From Mesorhizobium sp. M2E.F.Ca.ET.219.01.1.1 (GTDB taxonomy: Bacteria; Pseudomonadota; Alphaproteobacteria; Rhizobiales; Rhizobiaceae), in the NCBI RefSeq assembly GCF_004016445.2, contig NZ_SADT02000001.1, positions 43,630 through 107,629 of the forward strand: a stretch of DNA of 64,000 nt, given 5' to 3'. The number at the start of each line of letters is the position of its first letter. Positions within the stretch are counted from its first letter, which is position 1. The position numbers and the translations under genes are program-made. Shown one piece after another: positions 18,557 through 26,972 of this stretch. Under the pieces are notes generated by a model. The model ran no database searches, was not told the DNA's origin, and was given only the letters and a program-made list of their open reading frames with translations.

Positions 18557-19483
18557 TCATTTGGTGATCGACAGTTCGCCGGGCGCGCCGGCGAGCGTGC
18601 GGCTTGGCGACGAGGTTGCGATCATGATGATGAGGGTGAGGATGTAAGGCGCGGCGTAGAAGAGGTAGTAGCCTTGCGTGACGCCGACCGATTGCAGTGC
18701 CGGGCCGAGCGCGCCGGCGCCGCCGAACAGGAGTGCCGCCGCAAAACAGCCGAGCGGATTCCAGCGCGCGAAGATGACCAGCGCCACCGCCATCAGCCCC
18801 TGGCCTGACGAGATGCGTTCGGTCCAGCTGCCTGGATAGTAGAGCGACAGGTAGGCGCCGCCAATGCCCGCAAGCGCGCCGCCGACGCCGGTGGCGAGCA
18901 GCCGCACCGTGTTGGGGTTTAGACCCATCGCGCGCGCCGCGTCGGCGCTGTCGCCGACCACGCGCACGATCAGGCCGACGCGCGTGTTGCGGAAGGCCCA
19001 CCAGAGGAAGACGGCAAGTGCGGCACCGATCAGGAACAGCACGTTGACGTTGAGCGCCGCCTGTACCTGCGGGATGTCGGACCAGGCACCGAAGGGGATC
19101 GCCGGCAGGTCGGGCGCGGATGGCTGGATGAAGGGCTTGCCGAAGAAGAAGGCGAGGCCGGTGCCGAACAGCATCAGGGCGATGCCGATGGCGATGTCGT
19201 TGACCTTCGGGAACTTGCAGATCCAGCCGTGGAAGAGGCCGAAGCAGAGGCCGGCGAGCGCCGCGGCCAGAAGGCCGAGCCATGGCGAGCCGGTCATCAC
19301 AGCCACCGCGTAGGCGCTCATGGCGCCGAACACCAGCGTGCCTTCGAGGCCGAGATTGATGCGGCCGGAACGCTCGGTGATGGCTTCGCCGAGTGAGACG
19401 AAGATGAAGGGTGTGGAGACGCGGATGGCGCCGCCCAGCATGGCGAGCGGCACGCCCCACAGGCCGATGTCGGTCGTTTCCAT
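18557..19483 (-). CDS. BMP-type ABC importer, permease 2
   Basis: The 308-aa membrane protein starts [52 protein letters not shown]. That last motif is the conserved permease signature of the BPD_transp_2 family (nucleoside, ribose and branched-chain amino-acid-like importers). About eight hydrophobic segments are visible. The ATG overlaps the stop of permease 1 (TGATG). Together with permease 1 it forms the heterodimeric channel for the BMP-type binding protein at 20714-21841. Confidence 0.93.
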   Translation of the reverse strand: METTDIGLWGVPLAMLGGAIRVSTPFIFVSLGEAITERSGRINLGLEGTLVFGAMSAYAVAVMTGSPWLGLLAAALAGLCFGLFHGWICKFPKVNDIAIGIALMLFGTGLAFFFGKPFIQPSAPDLPAIPFGAWSDIPQVQAALNVNVLFLIGAALAVFLWWAFRNTRVGLIVRVVGDSADAARAMGLNPNTVRLLATGVGGALAGIGGAYLSLYYPGSWTERISSGQGLMAVALVIFARWNPLGCFAAALLFGGAGALGPALQSVGVTQGYYLFYAAPYILTLIIMIATSSPSRTLAGAPGELSITK

Positions 19484-20607
19484 CAGGTGCTCCTCTGCCA
19501 GAGGTCCGGGTTGAAGAGCTTGAAGCGGCCGTAGAAGGTCTCGCTGAACAGGATGACGATGAAGAGCATGCCCTGCAGCACCAGCACGGTTGCGTCGGGC
19601 AGGTCCATGCGACGCTGGATCAGGCCGCCGGATGCATCGATGCCGCCAAGCAGGATGGCGACGGGAATGATGGCGAGCGGGTTGTGGCGGGCGAGGAAAG
19701 CGACGAGGATGCCGGTATAGCCATAGCCTGCGGCGAGCGAGCCGTTGGCGCTGCCTTGCACGGCCGCAACCTCGATCATGCCGGCAAGCCCGGCGAAGCC
19801 GCCCGCCAGCGCCGTGAAGCCGACGATCAGCGGACCGACGGCCAATCCCTGGACTTGCGCGGCCCTGACATTGCCGCCGGCGATGCGGGCGGCAAAGCCC
19901 CAGCGGGTCTTCTCGATCAGCAGCCAGGAGAGCACGCAGGCGAGAATGCCGACGACCAGGCCCCAATGTACCTCCATGCCTGGGATGTTGCCGATGCGGT
20001 AGATGTCGGCCAGCGGCTGCGTCGAGGGTTTGTTCAGCGAGGCCGGGTCACGCAGCGGCCATTCCACCAGATGGTTCATCAGGGCGATGGCGATATAGGC
20101 CATCAGCAGGCTGGAGATGGTCTCGTTGACGGCCCGATAATGGCGCAGCGCGCCGACGACACCTATCCAGATGCCGCCGGCGGCTGCGCCCCCCACGCCC
20201 ATGAGAAGGATAACGAGAAAAGACGGAGCGCCGTTCAGCGCCACGCCGATGGCCGCCGCTGCGACGCCGCCCAGCACGATCGCGCCTTCGCCGCCGATGA
20301 CGACCAGGCCAAGGCGCGCCGGCAGCGCCACGCAGAGCGCCGCAAGCAGGAGCGGCGCGCCGCGCGACAGCGAGTTCTGGATCGAGAACCAGGAGCCGAA
20401 GCCGCCCCGCCACATCGTCTCGTAGAGCTGCACCGGCGACTTGCCGACGGCCAGGATGAACACGCTGAACAGCACCATGCCGACGACGAGCGCCGCGAGC
20501 GGAATGACGAAGGCCTCCGCCCGCCTGGCGATCCATTCGAGCGCCGCCCGGTATCCCCTGGCATCGAGGATGGTCCGCACGTCCGGGCTGCTCACAGTGT
20601 CCGCCAT
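19483..20607 (-). CDS. BMP-type ABC importer, permease 1
   Basis: The 374-aa BPD_transp_2 permease has a cytoplasmic N-terminus, a first membrane segment (VIPLAALVVGMVLFSVFILAVG), and NSLSRGAPLLLAALCVALPARLGLVVIGGEGAIVLGG, the motif contacting the ATPase. It also has ETISSLLMAYIAIALMNHLV. The longer N-terminus compared with permease 2 is normal for this subunit in nucleoside-type importers. The gene is separated from the binding-protein gene by two hairpins, a common way to keep the binding protein in excess. Confidence 0.93.
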   Translation of the reverse strand: MADTVSSPDVRTILDARGYRAALEWIARRAEAFVIPLAALVVGMVLFSVFILAVGKSPVQLYETMWRGGFGSWFSIQNSLSRGAPLLLAALCVALPARLGLVVIGGEGAIVLGGVAAAAIGVALNGAPSFLVILLMGVGGAAAGGIWIGVVGALRHYRAVNETISSLLMAYIAIALMNHLVEWPLRDPASLNKPSTQPLADIYRIGNIPGMEVHWGLVVGILACVLSWLLIEKTRWGFAARIAGGNVRAAQVQGLAVGPLIVGFTALAGGFAGLAGMIEVAAVQGSANGSLAAGYGYTGILVAFLARHNPLAIIPVAILLGGIDASGGLIQRRMDLPDATVLVLQGMLFIVILFSETFYGRFKLFNPDLWQRST

Positions 20608-20630
20608 ATCCCCGTCTCTCCTCGGCTCGC

Positions 20631-20650
20631 GCTTGAAGCGTGCTTCAAGC
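20631..20650. terminator. Short hairpin before permease 1
   Basis: GCTTGAAGC and GCTTCAAGC form a perfect 9-bp stem with a 2-nt loop just upstream of permease 1. It is probably part of the processing or attenuation region between the binding protein and permease genes. Confidence 0.45.
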
Positions 20651-20662
20651 TCTTGTTCGGAT

Positions 20663-20707
20663 GCGTGTCGTCATCCCAAAACCGCTGCGCAGTTTTGGGC
20701 GACACGC
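20663..20707. terminator. Long hairpin after binding-protein gene (attenuator)
   Basis: GCGTGTCG...CCCAAAAC / GTTTTGGG...CGACACGC folds into a long stem with a small internal bulge, 7 bp past the stop of the BMP binding protein. No long U-run follows, so I expect mRNA protection or partial termination more than a full stop. Confidence 0.55.
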
Positions 20708-20713
20708 AATGCC

Positions 20714-21841
20714 TCAAGCCGTCGAGCCGACGACGCCCTCGACGAGATAGTCCATGCTTTCGAGCTCGATGGCGGTCTCGACGAAGGCTTGGCCCTCGGT
20801 TGCGACGACGGCGCCCTTGTTGCTCTTCAACGGTCCCTTGATGACGGAGAAGCCGCCCTTCATCATTTCGGCCAGCGTGGCGTCGAACTGCTTGCGTGCC
20901 GCTTCGCCGACGGCGGGGCCGAGCGGGCTCATCTTGACGAAGCCGTCGGCCAGTCCGCCGCGCGTGAAATTGGGCAGTGGCTTGCCGGCGATGAGGTCGT
21001 CGACGAACATCTTGTAGACCTTGGCCCAGTTCCATTCCGCGCCGGTCAGGTATTTTTCCGGCGCCAGCGGGCTCTGGTTGGCGTGGTAGCCGCAGATGAA
21101 GGCGCCGCGTCCGGCGGCCGTCTCGACCACCACCTTGGGGCTGTCGACATGGCAGGTGACGACATCGGCGCCCTGGTCGATCAGCGCATTGGTGGCCTCG
21201 GCCTCCTTCACCGCCAGCGACCATTCGCCGGTGAAGATCACCTGGCAAGTGATCGCCGGATCGACCGACCGCGCGCCGAGCAGGAAGGAGTTGATGTTGA
21301 GCAGAACCTGCGGGATCGGCTTGGCGGCGACGAAGCCGAGCTTCTTCGACTTGGTGGTGTGGCCGGCGACGACGCCGTTCAGGTACTGGCCCATGCCGAT
21401 ATAGCCGAAATAGGAGCCGGCGTTCATCGGATGCTTGTCCTTGTTCCACATGCCGCCGCAATGGCGGAACTGCACGTCGGGGAACTTGGCGCACATGGCC
21501 AGCATATGCGGATCGAAATAGCCGAAGGAGGTCGGGAAGATCAGCGAGGCGCCGTCGAGATTGATCATCGATTCCATCGTCTTCTGGACGTCGACCGTCT
21601 CGGGGACGTTCTCTTCCTCGACGATGGAGATGCCCTCGACGCCCTTCAGCGCCGCAGCTCCCTCGGCATGCGCCTGGTTGTAGCCGTAGTCGTCCTTCGG
21701 GCCGACATAGATGAAGCCGACGGTCGCGGCGGCGGCGCGCGCCGCGCGGATCGGAAAGGCCGCCGAGGCCAGACCGAACGCCGCTCCGGCAGCGGAGGTC
21801 TTGAGCAGGTCGCGGCGGCTAAGCATGAATTTCCCGGTCAT
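20714..21841 (-). CDS. BMP-family ABC substrate-binding protein, Tat signal
   Basis: The ATG at 21841 is preceded by GGGGAG. A twin-arginine signal (LSRRDLLKTSAAGAAFGLASAAFPIRAARA) points to export of a folded protein. The mature part is a Bmp (PnrA-like) domain: VGFIYVGPKDDYGYNQAHAEGA, SMINLDGASLIFPTSFGYFDPHMLAMCAKFPDVQFRHCGG and the LGFVAAKPIPQVLLNINSFLLGA region. Bmp proteins usually bind nucleosides. The gene context (biuH, atzF) suggests an N-rich amide or ureide here, possibly biuret itself. First gene of the operon; two palindromic sites lie upstream. Confidence 0.93.
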   Translation of the reverse strand: MTGKFMLSRRDLLKTSAAGAAFGLASAAFPIRAARAAAATVGFIYVGPKDDYGYNQAHAEGAAALKGVEGISIVEEENVPETVDVQKTMESMINLDGASLIFPTSFGYFDPHMLAMCAKFPDVQFRHCGGMWNKDKHPMNAGSYFGYIGMGQYLNGVVAGHTTKSKKLGFVAAKPIPQVLLNINSFLLGARSVDPAITCQVIFTGEWSLAVKEAEATNALIDQGADVVTCHVDSPKVVVETAAGRGAFICGYHANQSPLAPEKYLTGAEWNWAKVYKMFVDDLIAGKPLPNFTRGGLADGFVKMSPLGPAVGEAARKQFDATLAEMMKGGFSVIKGPLKSNKGAVVATEGQAFVETAIELESMDYLVEGVVGSTA

Positions 21842-21896
21842 ATCGAATGCTCCCCTTTCTTGGACCCTGGCGGGGTCGGTTAACGCCTCGTCAAGA

Positions 21897-21910
21897 AAGT
21901 GCATGCAATC
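21897..21910. promoter_or_regulatory. Half-conserved palindrome AAGTGCATGCAATC, candidate GntR operator
   Basis: Matches the perfect palindrome at 21988-22001 in its first 11 bases. It lies about 55 bp before the start of the BMP binding protein, where a repressor would block transcription. Confidence 0.5.
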
Positions 21911-21987
21911 GCTGTGCCAGTTCCTTTTTCAGATTTTCTGTAATAAAATCAATGGATGAATTTAGAAAGCCTGCATAAACCGCAGGC

Positions 21988-22001
21988 AAGTGCATGCACT
22001 T
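21988..22001. promoter_or_regulatory. Perfect palindrome AAGTGCATGCACTT, candidate GntR operator
   Basis: A 14-bp perfect palindrome, extended by GGC...GCC flanks, in the middle of the divergent region between the biuret operon and the GntR gene at 22132. It is the strongest candidate for the binding site of that regulator. Confidence 0.65.
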
Positions 22002-22131
22002 TTTGCCTGAAAAACGATCAATTTGACATTGAGGTCAAAATCTAGGCATACAGGGATGCGGCCTTGAGTCGAAACAGCCCGTGGGCCGTCCACCTTGCGG
22101 GCCGTCCGCAATAAACTGGGCGGGAGGAGAC

Positions 22132-22833
22132 GTGTCGGGAAAGCGCGGCTTGGTCAGGTCGGGCACGACCGTGGATCAGATGGTGAGGGCGATCGCGGAC
22201 CGCATCGTCACCGGCTATCTGCGTCCCGGCGAAAAGCTCGACGAGGGCTCACTCGCCGCCCGCTTCGACGTCTCGCGCACGCCGGTCCGGGAGGCGCTCG
22301 GCCAGTTGAGCGCCATTGGACTGGTCGAGAGGCGGCCCAACCGGGGCGCCATCGTCGCCGTGGTCACGCAGGAGCATCTGGCCTCGATGTTCGAGAGCAT
22401 GGCCGAGCTGGAGGCGATCTGTGCCCGCTTCTCCGCCGAGCGCATGACCGGCGCCGAGCGCCGCTCGCTGGAGATGGAGCATCAGGCGTCGGCGCGCATG
22501 GTGCAGCTCGGCGCCGAGGAGGATTACGAGTATTTCAACACCGAGTTCCACAGCAGGCTCTATCGCGGCGCCCACAACACGCATATCCACGATCTGACGG
22601 TGGCGACCCGCAGCCGGCTGGCGCCGTTCCGGCGCGCGCAATTCATGCTGCCGGGCCGGCTGGCCAAGTCCTGGCAGGAGCATGATGTGATCGTCACCGC
22701 GATCATGCGTGGCGACGCAGCGGCCGCGGGCAAGGCGGCGCGGGACCACGTTTCGATCGTCAGCGAGGCGAGCGCGGTGTTCGCGACCGTCGATCCGATG
22801 GAGTCGAGGCTCAGCCGATCCGCGCGTCGATGA
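22132..22833 (+). CDS. GntR-family regulator, FCD subfamily (probable biuret operon regulator)
   Basis: The GTG at 22132 is chosen over the upstream frame (open to 22081) because GGGAGGAG precedes it. The winged helix (about residues 12-75: QMVRAIADRIVTGYLRPGEKLDEGSLAARFDVSRTPVREALGQLSAIGLVERRPNRG) is followed by an FCD domain with metal-site-type residues (FNTEFHSRLYRG, SWQEHDVIVTAI, KAARDHV). It is divergent from the BMP/biuret operon, with palindromic sites in between, so it probably represses or activates that operon in response to the imported compound. Confidence 0.88.
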   Translation: MSGKRGLVRSGTTVDQMVRAIADRIVTGYLRPGEKLDEGSLAARFDVSRTPVREALGQLSAIGLVERRPNRGAIVAVVTQEHLASMFESMAELEAICARFSAERMTGAERRSLEMEHQASARMVQLGAEEDYEYFNTEFHSRLYRGAHNTHIHDLTVATRSRLAPFRRAQFMLPGRLAKSWQEHDVIVTAIMRGDAAAAGKAARDHVSIVSEASAVFATVDPMESRLSRSARR

Positions 22834-22915
22834 TCTCGACGAAGCGCGCGAAGAGACCCGCCTGCGACTTGATCTTCAGCTTGCGATAGATGGACGCGCC
22901 GGCGCCACTTGCGCC
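22811..22915 (-). pseudogene. LuxR-type HTH C-terminal fragment
   Basis: Minus-strand codons ending at TGA (22811-22813) read SIYRKLKIKSQAGLFARFVEIIDARIG, the recognition-helix end of a LuxR-type HTH domain. Upstream of SIYRK the sequence degenerates, with no HTH helices 1-3 and no start. It is a remnant about 35 codons long next to the GntR gene. Confidence 0.6.
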
Positions 22916-23275
22916 GGACGCGACGATCGGTCAAACCATAGGCCAGGTTCCTCGATGAGGCTTGTCATGCAGGTTGCAAAAACGCTCTTCCGCACCCGGC
23001 CGGGTTCCATTCCGGCCGCGAGGAAGCGCGTCTCGACAGGCTGTCGCTGATCATGCGCTGCTGCCGCCACGAGAACCTGCAGCGCGCGGAGGAGACCAAG
23101 GTCGGCTCGCATGTCGTTCGCGACGGCTGGACCGAAGGGGTGCAGGACGCGCTGACCCCGGCCCATCGGCCGGCCATCAGGCGGGCGTCCGTCCTCGGAT
23201 AACGCAGCTTAGATAACGCCCTACCGGAACGGACATGCCCGCCGAAGCGATCTCTCCTTCGTACGGACATGACCA
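22916..23275. other. Remnant-rich spacer before puuA
   Basis: About 360 bp without an intact gene. A plus-strand frame around 23050-23200 reads RAEETKVGSHVVRDGWTEG and later LTPAHRPAIRRAS. It has coding-like composition but no start and no family I recognise, so it may be the end of a deleted gene. The promoter of puuA should be near 23200-23270. Confidence 0.4.
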
Positions 23276-24646
23276 ATGCCTGACAATCTGAACATCTCAT
23301 TCCCCGGCGCGGACACGCAAAGCTGGCTGAAGACGCACGCGATCAACGAAGTCGAATGCTTCGTACCGGATGTCAACGGCGTGCTGCGCGGCAAGACCCT
23401 GCCGGTAGCCAAATTCCTCAAGTCGCTCGACGACCGCGCGCTCTATCTGCCGAGCAGCGCCTTCCTGGTGGCGATCGACGGCCGCTATTCCGGCTCCATC
23501 GACGAGGGCTTTGCCTATTCTGATCCGGACATGCGCATGGTGCCGGATGTTTCCAGCCTGTGCCTTGCGCCCGGCAGCGCCGGCAGAGCCTATGTTTTCG
23601 CCGACACGTTCCACATGGACGACCGGCCGTGGATGGCCTCGCCGCGCCATGTGCTGAGGGCGGTGCTCGATCTCTATGAGCAGCGCGGCTGGCGCGCGGT
23701 GGTGGCGCCGGAACTCGAATTCTATCTCACGGCGCCGAATCCCGATCCGGATCGTCCGATCACCGCGCCGGTGGGCCGCAACGGCCGGCCGGAAAGCGTG
23801 CAGCATCCTTACGACATGCAGGCGCTGGAGGAATTCGAACCGGTCATCCAGCGCATCTACGCGCATGCGGCGGCCGCGGGCCTGCCGCTCGAGACACTGA
23901 TCCATGAATCCGGCACGGCGCAGCTCGAAATCAACTTCCTGCATGGCGATCCGCTAGCGCTTGCCGACAAGGTGCTCTTGTTCAAGCGCCTAGCCAAGCA
24001 GGCGGCGCAGGCGAATGGGATGCACGCCACCTTCATGGCCAAGCCGATCGCGGCGCAAGCCGGCAGCTCAATGCACCTGCACATGTCAATCGTCGACCGG
24101 AAGGGCGAGCCCTTGTTTGCTGGCGAGGACGGCGAAGACAGCGCGATGTTCGCGCACTTCATCGGCGGCCTGCAGAAATACGTCCCGGAGATCATGCCGC
24201 TGTTCGCGCCCAACGTGAATTCCTACCGGCGCATCCGGCCGAACCACAGCGCGCCGGCCAACATCGAATGGTCGCATGACAACCGCTCCTGCGGCCTGCG
24301 CGTGCCGATGGGCGGACGCGCCGCGCGCCGCATCGAGAACCGGCTGCCCGGCGCTGACGCCAATCCCTACCTTGCCATGGCCGGCTCGCTGATCGCCGGC
24401 TATCTCGGCATCGAGGAGAAGCTGGCTCGCTCGCCGGAAGCCTTCGGCAATGCCTATAAAAGCAAGAGCACCCTGCCGAAGACGATGGAGGAAGCGCTGG
24501 ACCGCTTCGCCGCCTGCGAGCCCGTGCGGGCGCTGCTCGGCGAGGATTTCTTCCAGACCTATCTGCGCGTGAAGAGCGTTGAGCTAGACCTGTTCCAGAG
24601 CGTCGTGACGTCCTGGGAACGCGACCACCTGCTGCTCAAGGTGTGA
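23276..24646 (+). CDS. puuA: Gamma-glutamylputrescine synthetase-like ligase
   Basis: A 456-aa GS-family protein with VPDVNGVLRGKTLP in the beta-grasp part. The catalytic domain contains APELEFYLTA, AQLEINFLHGDPLALADKVLLFKR, SSMHLHMSIVD, NSYRRIRPNHSAP and RRIENRLPGADANPYLAMA. It is directly followed by a puuB-like oxidase (2-nt gap to the ATG), the arrangement of the Puu pathway: putrescine plus glutamate and ATP give gamma-glutamylputrescine, then FAD-dependent oxidation. PuuC and PuuD are not in the window. The actual amine could be another polyamine. Confidence 0.9.
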   Translation: MPDNLNISFPGADTQSWLKTHAINEVECFVPDVNGVLRGKTLPVAKFLKSLDDRALYLPSSAFLVAIDGRYSGSIDEGFAYSDPDMRMVPDVSSLCLAPGSAGRAYVFADTFHMDDRPWMASPRHVLRAVLDLYEQRGWRAVVAPELEFYLTAPNPDPDRPITAPVGRNGRPESVQHPYDMQALEEFEPVIQRIYAHAAAAGLPLETLIHESGTAQLEINFLHGDPLALADKVLLFKRLAKQAAQANGMHATFMAKPIAAQAGSSMHLHMSIVDRKGEPLFAGEDGEDSAMFAHFIGGLQKYVPEIMPLFAPNVNSYRRIRPNHSAPANIEWSHDNRSCGLRVPMGGRAARRIENRLPGADANPYLAMAGSLIAGYLGIEEKLARSPEAFGNAYKSKSTLPKTMEEALDRFAACEPVRALLGEDFFQTYLRVKSVELDLFQSVVTSWERDHLLLKV

Positions 24647-24648
24647 CC

Positions 24649-25947
24649 ATGGCTTCACGTTCAACGGGTTTCAATTCCGGTCTCGATATCGGCAAATCCT
24701 ACTATGTCGCCACCGCCAATCCGTCGCCGGACCATCCGGCTTTATTCGGCGATGTCGAGGCCGATCTGGTGGTGGTGGGCGGCGGCTGCACCGGCCTTTC
24801 GGCGGCGCTGCATGCGGCCGAGCGTGGTCTTAAAGTGGTACTGCTCGAAGGCGGCAAGATCGGCTGGGGCGCCTCCGGGCGCAATGGCGGCCAGATGATC
24901 CCCGGTTTGCGCAAGGGCGCCCGGGGCCTGATCAAATCCTTCGGGCCGGAGCGAGCGAAGGCACTGTTCGACCTCGCCTTCGAGGCGCGCGGGCTGGTGC
25001 TCGACATCATCGAGCGCCACGGCATCGAATGCGATTTGCGCCTGAACGGTCACCTGGTCGGCGCCGTCAACGGCTCCGACATGCGCGACTTCGAGGAGGA
25101 GGCCGAATGCCTCGCCAAGGTGATGAAGTTCACCGATGTCGAGATTCTGTCGGCGGCCGAGGCGCGGCAGATGGTCGACACGCCATATCAGGGTGCGGTC
25201 TACGAAAGGCTCGGCGGCCACATGCATCCGCTCAACTACACGCTGGGGCTTGCGCGCGCGGCTGTCGCCTCGGGTGTCGTCATCCATGAGAACTCGATCG
25301 CAGTCCGGTTGGAGCGCGAGCCTTCCATCCGGGTGTTCACCGACAGGGGCTCGGTTCGCGCCAGGCATGTGGTGCTGGCCGGTGACGCGCTGCTCAAGGG
25401 TCTCGAGCCGCGTGTCAACAGCCGCATCATGCCGGTCGGCAACTATATCGTCGCCACCGAGCCGCTGGGCGAGCGCAACGTCATCCCGGCCAATGTCGCG
25501 GTCTCGGACACGCTGTTCGTGGTCAACTATTACCGGATGTCGGCGGACGGACGCCTGTTGTTCGGCGGCGGCGAGCGCTACACGCCGTCGCCGCCGGCCG
25601 ACATTGCCGGCTTCGTGCGGCCGCATATGGAAAAGACCTTTCCACAACTAAAGGGCTGCCGCATCGACCACGCCTGGGGCGGGCTGGTGTCGGTGACCAC
25701 GTCGCGCCTGCCGCATGTCGGGCACTATGGCGAGGTCTATTTCGCGCATGGCTATTCCGGCAAGGGCGTCATCCTGTCGACGCTGTCGGGGAAACTGCTG
25801 GCGGACGCGATCACCGGCGATGCGTCGCAGCTCGACCTGTTCTCGACGCTGACGCCGCTGCCGTTTCCGGGCGGCACGGCGTTGCGCGGGCCGCTCTATG
25901 TGCTCGGCATGCTGTGGTACGCTATGCGCGATCGGCTGCGGCACTAG
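24649..25947 (+). CDS. puuB: FAD-dependent gamma-glutamylputrescine oxidase-like
   Basis: The 432-aa DAO-family flavoprotein has the dinucleotide-binding motif DLVVVGGGCTGLSAALHAAERG, the flavin loop GKIGWGASGRNGGQ, and the C-terminal GYSGKGVILSTLSGKLLADAI. The YYVAT N-terminus is typical of PuuB-like proteins. It oxidises the gamma-glutamyl amine made by the preceding ligase to an aldehyde, releasing ammonia and peroxide. The ATG at 24649 is chosen over a GTG at 24643 that overlaps the upstream stop. Confidence 0.92.
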   Translation: MASRSTGFNSGLDIGKSYYVATANPSPDHPALFGDVEADLVVVGGGCTGLSAALHAAERGLKVVLLEGGKIGWGASGRNGGQMIPGLRKGARGLIKSFGPERAKALFDLAFEARGLVLDIIERHGIECDLRLNGHLVGAVNGSDMRDFEEEAECLAKVMKFTDVEILSAAEARQMVDTPYQGAVYERLGGHMHPLNYTLGLARAAVASGVVIHENSIAVRLEREPSIRVFTDRGSVRARHVVLAGDALLKGLEPRVNSRIMPVGNYIVATEPLGERNVIPANVAVSDTLFVVNYYRMSADGRLLFGGGERYTPSPPADIAGFVRPHMEKTFPQLKGCRIDHAWGGLVSVTTSRLPHVGHYGEVYFAHGYSGKGVILSTLSGKLLADAITGDASQLDLFSTLTPLPFPGGTALRGPLYVLGMLWYAMRDRLRH

Positions 25948-25950
25948 GGC

Positions 25951-26085
25951 CTGCTGATATTCAGGTGAGGCTGGCCTGCAAATGGTGGTCTCCTGCGCTT
26001 CCGGTGCTCACGTACTTTCAAGTACGCTCCGCTCCTGTTCTCGGAGACCACCATTTTCGGCTCAGCCTGACCTGAATCTCAACAG
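25951..26085. repeat. 135-bp imperfect palindrome after puuB
   Basis: The left arm CTGCTGATATTCAGGT... and the right arm (reverse complement CTGTTGAGATTCAGGT...) pair along most of their length, including the block AAATGGTGGTCTCC. They meet at the centre CGTACTTTCAAGTACG. It starts just after the puuB stop and probably forms a long hairpin that ends or stabilises that mRNA. It looks like a dispersed palindromic element. Confidence 0.75.
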
Positions 26086-26171
26086 ACCCGGGCTGGCCTT
26101 CCTGCCCCCGGCGTGGCTAATGTTTGGCGGCGCCGGGGCCGAGTCTTCGGTGTTGCAGCTAGGGAAGGGCG

Positions 26172-26960
26172 ATGAATATCGAGCCGGGCCGACTGACGAA
26201 GAAAGAGCGCCATGAGCTGATCCTGTCGGAGGTGCGGCGCTCGGCGTCAATCCGCATCTCGAAGCTTGCGCGCCGCATCGGTGTCGCCGGCGAGACCATC
26301 CGCCGCGATCTCATCGAGCTCGGCGAAGCGGGGCTCATCAACCGCACCTATGGCGGCGCGACCATCTCGCTGGTGACGTCGGAACCGGTGATTGCCGAAC
26401 GCGGCCTGACAATGGTCGAGGAGCGGGCCCGCGTCGGGCGTGGCGCGGCAGGGCTGGTCGAGAAAGGCTCGATCGTGATGATCGATGGCGGATCAACCAC
26501 CTACGAGGTGGCGCGCAGCCTCTCGCAACACGGCCGGGACCTGACGATCATCACCAACTCCATCGGCGTCGCCTCGGTGGCCGGCGCCAACCCCGGCTTC
26601 CGCGTCATCCTTTGTCCCGGCACCTATGACAGCCGCGAGGCCGCGGTGCTCGGCGAGGACACGGTCGAATTCGTGCGCCGCTACAATGCCGACGTCGCCA
26701 TCATCGGCGCCTCGGCGCTGAACGCCGAAGGGCCGAGCGACATGATCTCGGGCGCGGCGGCGGTGAAGCGGACGATGATGAGGCGGTCGCTGTCGACGAT
26801 GCTGGTCGTCACCAACGACAAGTTCGGCCGCAGCGGCCTGGAGCGGGTCTGCGCGCTGAGCGAGATCTCGGACATCGTCACCGACAGCGAGCCGGCAGCG
26901 GAGCTGCGCGCCGCAATCGACGAGGCGGGCGGCGAGCTGCACGTCTTTGCCGAGAGCTGA
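26172..26960 (+). CDS. DeoR-family transcriptional regulator
   Basis: A 262-aa regulator with a DeoR HTH (about residues 9-60: KKERHELILSEVRRSASIRISKLARRIGVAGETIRRDLIELGEAGLINRTYGGA) and a DeoR sugar-phosphate sensor domain containing VMIDGGSTTYEVARSL, ITNSIGVASVAG and the AAVLGEDTVEFVRRYNADVAIIGASALNAEG core. Such proteins usually respond to phosphorylated sugars. Neighbours are puuB on the same strand and a convergent ATC-hydrolase gene, so the target is not obvious. Confidence 0.92.
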   Translation: MNIEPGRLTKKERHELILSEVRRSASIRISKLARRIGVAGETIRRDLIELGEAGLINRTYGGATISLVTSEPVIAERGLTMVEERARVGRGAAGLVEKGSIVMIDGGSTTYEVARSLSQHGRDLTIITNSIGVASVAGANPGFRVILCPGTYDSREAAVLGEDTVEFVRRYNADVAIIGASALNAEGPSDMISGAAAVKRTMMRRSLSTMLVVTNDKFGRSGLERVCALSEISDIVTDSEPAAELRAAIDEAGGELHVFAES

Positions 26961-26972
26961 ATATTTGTCCGG

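Noticed and set aside
18557..19966. Extended minus-strand frame of 469 codons upstream of permease 2
   Set aside because: The first 160 codons overlap permease 1 in another frame and are Arg/His-rich noise; the true start is the ATG at 19483.
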